From Eutypella sp. D-1 (taxonomy: Eukaryota; Ascomycota; Sordariomycetes; Xylariales; Diatrypaceae), in contig JAJTTP010000064.1 of the NCBI GenBank assembly GCA_023313575.1, positions 1-12,922 of the forward strand: a stretch of 12,922 bases of DNA, written 5' to 3'. A model generated the notes under the pieces. It did no database searches, was not told where the DNA came from, and saw nothing but the letters and a program-made list of their open reading frames with translations. Positions 7,114 to 12,922 of this stretch are shown here, in pieces (the stretch's first letter is position 1; each line of letters starts with the position of its first letter). The position numbers and the translations under genes are program-made.

Positions 7114-7894
7114 TTATTCAGATTGCGAAGTAATTACATATCTCCCCTTTAAAGGTCTTCCTTGATCTAAGGATTTTCTAATAGCAGTCCGACTTACACC
7201 TAAAGCTTTGGCTGCCTCAGTCAAACTCGAATAGTTTGACACTAGAGATGTTTCAGTATCTTTAATGCTTACTACTACACCTCTAAGTTTTACAGCTGCT
7301 TGAGATATCTTTGAACGTGTTTCATCTGTCAACTTAATACCTTTACGGATCTCAGAGAATTTTTCACGAAGCTCTGATGATAGCACTCTCCCTGTAGCCG
7401 CCTCAGATAAGTTTTTACGAGTTTCCTCACTTACTTTTCGTTGTTCCATTCCCTCCGGGAAAAAAGAAATAGTTTAATGTTTCTTCACTATGTTTAAAAC
7501 CTAAAAGAGAACCAGCTTGATTTAATATATTATACTCAGGTTTTAACAAATCTAAGTAATATTGTTCTCTATTAACAGGGTTAGCTCCTTTTTCGCAATA
7601 TTCTAGTATTTCTAATTTAAAATTATCAAATCCATATTTTAAAAGAGCGTAATGAATAGTAGTTTTACTATAATTCAACTGTCTTAAACTATAGTATTTA
7701 TAGAGTCTAGTAGCTAAATCTACAGAACTACCTATATATGTTTTACCATTGATTCTATTAACTCAACGGTAAACAGCCGCTTTCCCTTTATTCTCTGAAA
7801 AAATACGGGTTTTATCTATATCACAGTTATGGTAAGTAACCACCGGTTTTACCGTTGACTTATTCATTGATTTATTATTAATTGAATTTTCCAT
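7114..7894 (-). pseudogene. GIY-YIG homing endonuclease broken by a small GC-rich insertion
   Basis: From ATG 7894 the frame gives the nuclease domain: AVYRWVNRINGKTYIG (one TGA as Trp; the usual G of GIY is A here), the Arg in LATRLYKYY, and the catalytic Glu in NREQYYLDLLKPEYNIL. It then runs to GFKHSEETLNYF at about 7470. There the DNA holds a GC-rich palindrome (TTCCCTCCGGGAA on the plus strand, 7448-7460). The frame then hits TAA after KSKWGNS, while the neighbouring frame continues RKVSEETRKNLSEAA with NUMOD3 repeats (REKFSEIRKGIKL, DETRSKISQAA) and a NUMOD1/helix-turn-helix end (TEAAKALGVSRTAIRKSL). TAA at 7114-7116 ends it. It is a close relative of the gene at 5128-5910. The net length is off by one base modulo three, so a full protein needs a frameshift. 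Confidence 0.85.
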
Positions 7895-7949
7895 GTTTTT
7901 ATTATTATTACAAAAATTAGTATACATACCCACTCAATAAAACCCAGGG

Positions 7950-8160
7950 TTATTAAGGAGTTATTGTCAGCATATTGACTCACCTAGTGTCGTCGAACAA
8001 TTTAATTCTATCTCTTATTTACTATGCTAGAACTAACTATGCTTCAAAAAGGCTTAATTTATAAGTTTTTATTGAAATTATCCCCCTTTACAGGACAACC
8101 GGAATAGTTTGTTTATACTTAACTTATTAAGGTGTATATGAAAATACACCCCAGTTGCCC
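7950..8160 (-). other. Second, nested group I core-like region
   Basis: The main intron core ends with S at 8359. This region, downstream of it, contains another R-type strand, GTTCGACGACACTAGG (7983-7998), followed by TGAGTCAA...ACAATAACTCC. Before it comes AATTAAGCCTTTTTGAAGCATAGTT (about 8034-8058). Both parts resemble the intron at 1-202, which reads AATTAAG...TTGAAGCGTAATTT, then GTTCAACGACTA...GGTGAGTAA...ACAATAATCC. A 7-bp-arm hairpin (GGTGTAT/ATACACC, 8132-8151) lies just before. This suggests an intron of the position-1699 type, or its relic, inside the position-787 intron. A matching S strand was not found. Confidence 0.5.
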
Positions 8161-8681
8161 CAGTATGCTTACTTATTACCATAAAGTATAGACTTTATTT
8201 CTACTTTTCACAAAGATAGTATAGACAATTCTTGATTTCACTTTATTGTAGGTATGTATTTAACGCTAGTCTCAAAAGAGAGAAATGCTGCAACCCAGAT
8301 AATGCAAACGGCGCAATGAAAAAATACTAATTATTCTGCATTCTCTCGAATGGGGCTTGACTATATCTTAAGCTTGCGCCAACCAACATCTAGTCGATGA
8401 ACTGCACACTTAGTGAAGATAGATAAACAAGTTCGCTACTAATTAAAAAAAAACTAGCGTACATTTTTTCCAATACTTGATTTATATTCACCTAAGTGCT
8501 TGGCTGCGGATTACCTATCATTTATCTTTTACGATTTTACCATACCACGAGTCATTACCTGTGCCACGAAATAAGTCACCTTTTTCGTTTGGTTGTAAAA
8601 GCTCTTAAGGCTTTCCCGCAATTTGATGGTTTTTAGCAGAGGGTTGACCCCTACTCACTGGCTTACTGCTCTAGTAATACT

Positions 8682-8773
8682 ACCAGCTATCTAGGTCAGT
8701 TTTGTCTTTCACTATACTTACCATAGTTCTTCGGATATTTGTGCTACAATAACCCGTTCGGACTTTTATGTCT
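8682..8773 (-). rRNA. rnl: Large-subunit rRNA exon in domain II (E. coli about 700-787)
   Basis: The minus strand reads AAAAGTCCGAACGGGTTATTG, AATATCCGAAGAACTATGG, AGTGAAAGACAAAAC and TAGATAGCTGGT. This matches E. coli GGACCGAACCGACTAATG, TAGCGGATGACTTGTGG, GGTGAAAGGCCAATC and GAGATAGCTGGT. It is a 92-nt exon between a group II intron and a group I intron. The 5' end may shift by a few bases with the group II 3' splice site. Confidence 0.85.
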
Positions 8774-8842
8774 GGATAGGTAGGCTCTCTCAAGCTTTCC
8801 CCCCACAAGAACGGTGCGTGAACCTTTCAGCTCACACCGCTC
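8774..8842 (-). ncRNA. Group II intron domains V and VI
   Basis: Domain V occupies 8809-8842. It starts GAGC (with the catalytic AGC triad), has a GAAA loop between AGCT and GGTT, and closes CACGCACCGTTC, giving the canonical 34 nt. Domain VI follows at about 8774-8806. GGGGGG and AAGCTT pair back to GAGCCT and the terminal CCTATCC, leaving an unpaired A (8781) seven bases before the proposed 3' end as the likely branch point. The 3' splice site is given as 8774 with an uncertainty of one or two bases. Confidence 0.9.
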
Positions 8843-9130
8843 AGGCAACCACTCTCGAAATCTAAGCTCTTTATTATCTAGCTTTTCTTTCTAGCCATAT
8901 TTAGCAATCTTATTATTTACCCTACATAAACTCGCCCCTATACTACTAAGGGTAAAAAATAAAACGGTGTCACCGATTCTTTAAGTCAGCAACCTTTCGG
9001 TCTAAGTAATTGATTAAAGCTAAATTCTAATTATGATTGATGATTAATGAGATACACCTTATATCCCACAGGCTCCTAAAATGCGAGCAAACTTTAACGG
9101 GTCTAAATGTAACAGCTATATTAATAGAAA

Positions 9131-10078
9131 CTACCTACCTCTATTCATTTGAGATTTTACAGCTAATATTTTTTCTAACCCCGATTTACTAAGATGTGCC
9201 TTGTTTTTCATTAACTCAGCTACCTTCTGGAAATCTGCAAAATCTAAAGCCTTTGATCCTAATATAGGGTGTTTTTCAAGAAAAGGAACTATTCTTAATA
9301 TTAGATTTTCAAATTTAGCTACACTAAACTCTACCACTGAATCACCTGATTTTTGTACAGAACCGCAATCAAAATAAGCTACTAAATACCTCAGAAGGTC
9401 CAAATCACGGTTATGTTGAGCAATTTTAAACCGTAAAGAAACCCCTACTCCGACATTAGTATTAGCTTTATAAGTAACAACCAAGAAGCAACCTTCACCT
9501 GTAATAAATCCTGCTAATCATTCAGCATCTTTTATATAAACATTTGGAACTGAAGGTTTAATAGCAGGAACAATATCAGGAAAACTAACCTTTAGTTTAT
9601 CAGATAGCCCTTTATTTAAAGAAGCCCTGATGCTAACTATCTTTAGTAGCCCTTCTTCAGTTAAATGCTCACGGTTAGTCATAAGTTGTATTACAGATTT
9701 AAATAATAAGAAATCTCCTTGTTTTTTAGAAACAAGAGGATAATTTTCAAAATGGTTAACTATAATCGATATATCCTTTAGAGAATTGACATAATATGCA
9801 GCTTTATCTTTAAAAATTCTTATATTCCCCACATTAAAGAATTTTTGTATTAACCTTAATAGCTCTAACTCTTTTATATGTAGCTCAATTTTAAAAGAAA
9901 GCTGAACTTCCCATTTTGTTTTAAATCTGGCGTTTTTTATTACACCTATAAAAAAACAACCTTCAGCGTCTGTAAATCCAGTTATAAATCAAGGACTCAG
10001 AGCTTTAGTGACTTGATTCTCAGTTAAAGATTCAGTTACTGTACTATAACAATGTGAAAATAAATGCTTAAATTGCAT
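9131..10078 (-). CDS. LAGLIDADG homing endonuclease inside the group II intron
   Basis: This two-motif LAGLIDADG endonuclease is in one unbroken code-4 frame. From ATG 10078 motif 1 (FITGFTDAEGCF) is at residues 31-42 and motif 2 (LAGFITGEGCF) at 188-198. Each is preceded by a TGA-encoded Trp (9989-9991 and 9518-9520). TAG at 9131-9133 ends a 315-residue protein, typical in length. The internal repeats YPLVSKK...HLTEEGLLKIVSIRASLNKGL and HPILGSK...HLSKSGLEKILAVKSQMNRGR show the two related halves. The frame is open further up, to TAG 10232-10234, but without an ATG. Such proteins are standard in group I introns, so its presence in a group II intron implies capture. It presumably cuts intron-less rnl at the insertion site, and it could assist splicing. 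Catalytic acidic residues (D/E in both motifs) are present. Confidence 0.88.
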
Positions 10079-10190
10079 CTGTCTATATAAGTGTTTAATA
10101 AATATTACGAAGACTTGATTAAATAATAAATTAAAAAGCGAGTAGAATAATAATCTACGATTATTCCCTGAGTAACTCAAAATATATCAA

Positions 10191-10394
10191 TTAATACTTG
10201 CGCTTGATTTTGCCCCCGTAGTAAGCTTTGGCTATTTGCTTAATCCGTTTCTCCCTGGTTTGAAGTCTGTCGGAAGGCCTTTTATCTCCCGAGGGAAGTA
10301 TTTCAACTCGCTTACAGAAATGTTCATCTAACCGTATACCTCCGTAACCTTTATGAGAGGCACCGTTTCGCTGGATGATTTCTTCTCTTGCCAT
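10191..10394 (-). CDS. Small hypothetical ORF in the group II intron
   Basis: A 67-codon frame from ATG 10394 to TAA 10191-10193 gives a strongly basic protein: it begins MAREEIIQRNGASHKG, has SDRLQTREKRIKQIAK in the middle and ends GGKIKRKY. I recognise no family. It uses no TGA codons, and its DNA is richer in GC than the flanking intron. It lies upstream of, and slightly overlaps in another frame, the open region before the LAGLIDADG gene. It may be a captured fragment, a leftover of an older intron protein, or simply structured intron RNA that happens to be open. Coding status is doubtful. Confidence 0.3.
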   Translation of the reverse strand: MAREEIIQRNGASHKGYGGIRLDEHFCKRVEILPSGDKRPSDRLQTREKRIKQIAKAYYGGKIKRKY

Positions 10395-10605
10395 GTTTCG
10401 CCATCAAACGGATTAATTTAGTTCTTCATCATATTCAGGTGTAACGGTTTTACCATTACTCGCGGATTGTAAGAGAACTATTACAAGGGTATGCCCTCGA
10501 TCCTACAGGGGTGTCAGCCCGATAAAATCGTTTACCATTCGATGGTTAGGTCTACATATGTTACCCCTTGTATTCATACCTCTTATATCATGTTAAATTT
10601 CAATG

Positions 10606-10651
10606 CTAGCCCCCCCCCTGGATAAATTTTACCGGAGGGATAAGGGGCTAG
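10606..10651. repeat. GC-rich inverted repeat with a 9-C run
   Basis: CTAGCCCC at 10606-10613 pairs with GGGGCTAG at 10644-10651. Between them are the rest of a 9-base C run (10610-10618) and CCGGAGGGA. It lies in the group II intron between domain I and the protein genes. It may be a ribozyme helix or an inserted GC cluster. Confidence 0.7.
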
Positions 10652-10652
10652 G

Positions 10653-10686
10653 TTTCATTTGTAAAATGTTTTCATTTGTAAAATGT
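10653..10686. repeat. Two tandem copies of a 17-bp unit
   Basis: The unit TTTCATTTGTAAAATGT occurs twice without a mismatch (10653-10669 and 10670-10686), and a third copy begins but breaks off. It directly abuts the inverted repeat at 10606-10651 and looks like a recent slippage duplication in intron sequence. Confidence 0.9.
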
Positions 10687-10942
10687 TTCATCAATCATAA
10701 TTTAGAATAGTATTAATCTACTCTATCGCGATCATTACTCACGCGCATTCGCTTTTTAAAGACTCCTCTACCCCCAGTCCGTTACATTGTTTTAGTTATT
10801 ATACAATGCCTCTTAATAATTATGACGAATTTACCATAAATAAGTGGACTTGGGGCTTACCAAGTTCTGTATGTACCACTTTAATCTTCAACCTTAGGAG
10901 GTATGCTATACGATGGAGTAGCTCGGTATCTAGAATTAACTA

Positions 10943-10948
10943 AGGATC
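10943..10948 (-). other. Candidate EBS1 of the group II intron
   Basis: GATCCT on the minus strand can pair with the last six bases of the upstream exon, AGGATT (11360-11365), with one G-U pair. It lies about 410 nt into the intron, a position compatible with domain I. No equally clear EBS2 was found. Confidence 0.5.
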
Positions 10949-11359
10949 GTAATTAATTCCCTACTCTTCTAATAAATTAAGTTTATAGTATTACCATAAG
11001 CAAAATTACAACTCTCTAAATCCCCTATTAGTTTATATCATAAAACACCGTCTCTTCGCATACTTTACTTTCGTTCTCCATAGTTGGGATAATTTCAGCC
11101 TAATATTTATTCAACATACCCTTTCCACTAACTTTACCTTGTTTTAGCATGGTAAGCCAAGCTTAAAAAAATACATTATCTATCACGGCTTAGCACTTTC
11201 AATTCACTTATCTTAATAATTAATAATCATATAATTTAATTACCATACTATTACGCATATTAAGATAAACTTCTTTCCAGCACCCGTGACCAGGCTCGGG
11301 GACTAGATACATTCCCGGTGGAATCTCACCACATTGATACATACAACTTCTTGTCACAC

Positions 11360-12160
11360 AATCCTGACTATAGTAAGATCACCTAGCTTCGGGTCTAACT
11401 TTAGACACTAATGCATTGATAATCATCGGTTTAACTACGCGAATAGCTCGCATCTAATGTTAACTTGGTGACCCATTATGCAAAAGGTACACTCTTGCCT
11501 TAGCTCGAGCTGCTTATAAAACCACTAATTCACCCGTTCCCTCACGGTACTTCTTCACTGTCGCTTATGTATTATATTAGCCTTAGAGGAAGGTTCCCCT
11601 TAATATTTAAACCAGGTTTGTGTCCATTTTACTTATTAATACTACGTATAGGCTACTCTACTTTCATTCACACTAGTTGTAGAATCTCGTTTGATTTCTT
11701 TTCCCTGAATCTACTAGATATTTCAATTCGCCTTCGTTTATTATTTTAAATTTCTCTAAGAGTTTATATGTGTTCCCAACACATAACTTATCTAAGAATG
11801 TGTCAGGCACACCGTAACTTTTAATCACTCGATCACTCTTAATACATAGCTTCCCGATGGGATCCCTAATAGTCTCTTTGTATCACTTATTTATAATTAT
11901 ATATAAATATTTTCTATATCTAGTATCACTATATCACTATAAATTCTTTAGTTCGGGTCACTTCGAATCGAACGAAAGTAAATCCTCTACCCAAACGAGG
12001 CCCGATAACCGTCCAGCCCTGACCCGTTATTATAAGAATACTAGCAATATAAAAGTAATATTTATTTAAAGAACGCCGTTCTTTATTCATATTTTTTATT
12101 TAATTTGTTTAGTACTTATGTTATTAGATAATTTATATATTCTACGCCAAGTCTACTTGC
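11360..12160 (-). rRNA. rnl: Large-subunit rRNA 5' exon, domain I to early domain II (E. coli about 1-690)
   Basis: Conserved blocks in order on the minus strand: AGACTTGGCG near 12150 (E. coli GCCTTGGCA), GGGATCCCATCGGGAAGC, GAATTGAAATATCTAGTAG, AGGGAAAAGAAATCAAACGAG (E. coli AGGAAAAGAAATCAACCGAG), CTTCCTCTAAGGCTAA, AAGTACCGTGAGGGAA, GTACCTTTTGCATAATGGGTCA, TAGACCCGAAGCTAGGTGATC. The 3' end is the group II 5' splice site. The 5' end is a guess near the hairpin at 12161-12200. Small plus-strand frames here are incidental. No intron is seen within this exon. Confidence 0.88.
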
Positions 12161-12200
12161 CTTCATTCAAGTATATTTTTAAAATATACCTTGAATGAAG
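12161..12200. repeat. Perfect inverted repeat at the 5' edge of rnl
   Basis: Arms CTTCATTCAAG (12161-12171) and CTTGAATGAAG (12190-12200) extend inward through TATATTTTT/AAAATATA with one unpaired C, so almost the whole 40 bp can fold. It sits where the mature rRNA should begin. It could be the terminal helix region, a processing signal, or a mobile palindrome. Confidence 0.75.
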
Positions 12201-12402
12201 CATAGATATAAAGATTATAGGAATACCTCTACTTTATTATATTTATTTGAATTATAACGTAACACCGATTAAATATACGTAAAATATCTTACAATTTTAC
12301 TTAATGAAGATATATCACATATTTGAGTCATTTTTAATTAGTTTTATCCTGAAGTTTTCATCTATCTAATAAAAGAAACTATAACCTTTAACAATGCCCC
12401 TA
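12201..12402. other. AT-rich spacer between trnS and rnl
   Basis: About 200 bp of AT-rich sequence with no tRNA fold, no conserved frame and no recognised promoter. In many filamentous ascomycetes trnW and trnP lie here; I see neither. Confidence 0.6.
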
Positions 12403-12486
12403 GCAAGAATAGGGGATTCGAACCCATGATGGAACTGATCCATAACTATTTTCAAGATAGCCACCTTAACCACTCGGCAATTCTCT
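12403..12486 (-). tRNA. trnS: tRNA-Ser (anticodon UGA)
   Basis: The minus strand folds as a class II tRNA. The acceptor is AGAGAAT/ATTCTTG, with six of seven pairs. The D arm contains GAGTGGTTAAGG. The anticodon stem GCTAT/ATAGT encloses loop CTTGAAA with anticodon TGA (12452-12454). A variable arm follows, then GGGTTCGAATCCC as T arm. The extra arm and anticodon identify serine (UCN codons). It lies upstream of rnl on the same strand and is probably co-transcribed. Confidence 0.93.
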
Positions 12487-12590
12487 TTATTGGTAACTAT
12501 ATCACTATATATTGTTTGCAATAGATCTCTTTTATTTAAATATAAGAGTAATATACTAACTACCACTAATTATTTATTATTATTTTACAT

Positions 12591-12661
12591 TAATTCCTCA
12601 TGAATCGAACACTGATCATATTCTTATCAAAAATACGCTCTACCGCTTAAGCTAAGGAATC
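12591..12661 (-). tRNA. trnI: tRNA-Ile (anticodon GAU)
   Basis: The minus strand folds with acceptor GATTCCT/AGGAATT and discriminator A. The D arm is GCTTAAGCGGTAGAGC. The anticodon stem TATTT/GAATA encloses loop TTGATAA with anticodon GAT (12626-12628). The T loop is TTCGATT with an imperfect T stem. At 71 nt it is an ordinary mitochondrial tRNA. It lies 104 bp upstream of trnS on the same strand. Confidence 0.9.
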
Positions 12662-12922
12662 TTATACACATAGACACTTATTGTATAATACTTTTAATAT
12701 AGTTAACTAGCGTTTTAATTATAATCTACAGCTAAAATTCATTTTTCTTGATATATACCCCGAAAGAATTGGTTTATTCTTAAGTATTCTATTATAAATC
12801 AAAGTACGTGAAGCATTAAAAATTTAGCACAATCCGAAACTGAAAAAAATGTCTAACAACAGTTCCATCTTGTTCTTCTAATTGGATGTTTCTTGTTTTC
12901 CTACTCCAACCAATCTATTTAA
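12662..12922. other. AT-rich stretch upstream of trnI, no gene recognised
   Basis: No tRNA fold, rRNA block or recognisable protein is visible. A minus-strand frame from the right edge to TAA near 12820 has about 33 codons and resembles nothing I know. It could be the tail of a gene outside the window, but there is no support. Confidence 0.4.

Larger units (their letters stand above)
7015..8681 (-). mobile_element. Group I intron in rnl near E. coli position 787, with broken GIY-YIG gene
   Basis: The 5' site follows exon AGCTGGT, which pairs with intron GCCAG (8658-8662) with U-G at the junction. The 3' site follows G 7015, after which the rRNA resumes TTTCTGCGAAA. Core strands are P (AAATTGCGGGAAAG, 8611-8624), Q (AATCCGCAGCC, 8502-8512), R (GTTCATCGACTAGA, 8389-8402) and S (AAGATATAGTC, 8359-8369). 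About 30 bases between P and Q are identical to the intron at 4933-6796 (8529-8558 and 6662-6691). A second core-like region (about 7950-8160) and a GIY-YIG gene occupy the rest. The position is a frequently used intron site in fungal rnl. Confidence 0.88.
8774..11359 (-). mobile_element. Group II intron in rnl domain II encoding a LAGLIDADG protein
   Basis: The 5' end GTGTGACAAG fits the group II consensus GUGYG and follows exon CTATAGTCAGGATT (E. coli about 680-700). EBS1 GATCCT at 10943-10948 can pair with the last six exon bases, AGGATT. GAACTTGGTAAGCCCC (about 10849-10864) resembles domain I sequence. Near the 3' end are a perfect 34-nt domain V and a domain VI with a bulged A. The rRNA resumes at 8773. 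The intron is 2.59 kb and holds a LAGLIDADG gene (9131-10078). No reverse transcriptase is present, so mobility would be at the DNA-cleavage level. This matches the known but uncommon family of rRNA-gene group II introns with LAGLIDADG proteins. Confidence 0.88.

Noticed and set aside
11567..12069. Two plus-strand frames of 60 and 70 codons
   Set aside because: Both are antisense to the 5' rRNA exon.
12366..12566. 66-codon minus-strand frame
   Set aside because: It runs straight through tRNA-Ser and its flanks.
12819..12922. Possible C-terminal tail of a protein gene entering from the right edge
   Set aside because: Only about 33 codons, no known family pattern, and an in-frame TAG close to the edge.

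Overview
This window is part of a fungal mitochondrial genome. It is AT-rich, and TGA is used as tryptophan throughout the intron reading frames (genetic code 4). It contains two mitochondrial-type tRNA genes and a large-subunit rRNA gene (rnl) split by introns that encode homing endonucleases. The order trnI - trnS(UGA) - rnl on one strand resembles the usual filamentous ascomycete (Pezizomycotina) order, so that group is my best guess. I could not fix the organism further.

Everything of substance is on the minus strand, so transcription runs from high to low coordinates. trnI (about 12661-12591) and trnS (about 12486-12403) come first. rnl then starts near 12160 and runs off the left edge. 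Six rRNA exon pieces can be matched to E. coli 23S domains I-IV: about 12160-11360 (domain I to early II), 8773-8682, 7014-6797, about 4932-4811, about 3215-2527 and 255-203. The remainder of rnl (rest of domain IV, domains V-VI) lies outside the window.

Six introns separate or follow these exons. (1) 11359-8774 is a group II intron with a 34-nt domain V, a domain VI and an EBS1-IBS1 pairing. It carries a LAGLIDADG endonuclease rather than a reverse transcriptase. (2) 8681-7015 is a group I intron near E. coli position 787, with a broken GIY-YIG endonuclease gene and a second core-like region. (3) 6796-4933 is a closely related group I intron near position 965, with an intact GIY-YIG frame and many GC-rich hairpins. 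(4) About 4810-3216 is a group I intron in the GTPase-centre region, with a LAGLIDADG frame that also reads through the ribozyme core. (5) 2526-256 is a relative of intron 4. It holds a decayed copy of the core-overlapping frame, a 650-bp structured block of unknown identity, and a LAGLIDADG frame with a one-base frameshift. (6) 202 to the left edge is the 5' part of a group I intron near position 1699.

Introns 2/3 and 4/5 form two paralogous pairs, which suggests spread of introns within one gene. GC-rich palindromes are scattered through introns and one exon, and one of them interrupts an endonuclease gene. No respiratory-chain genes, rps3, CRISPR arrays or plus-strand genes were found.
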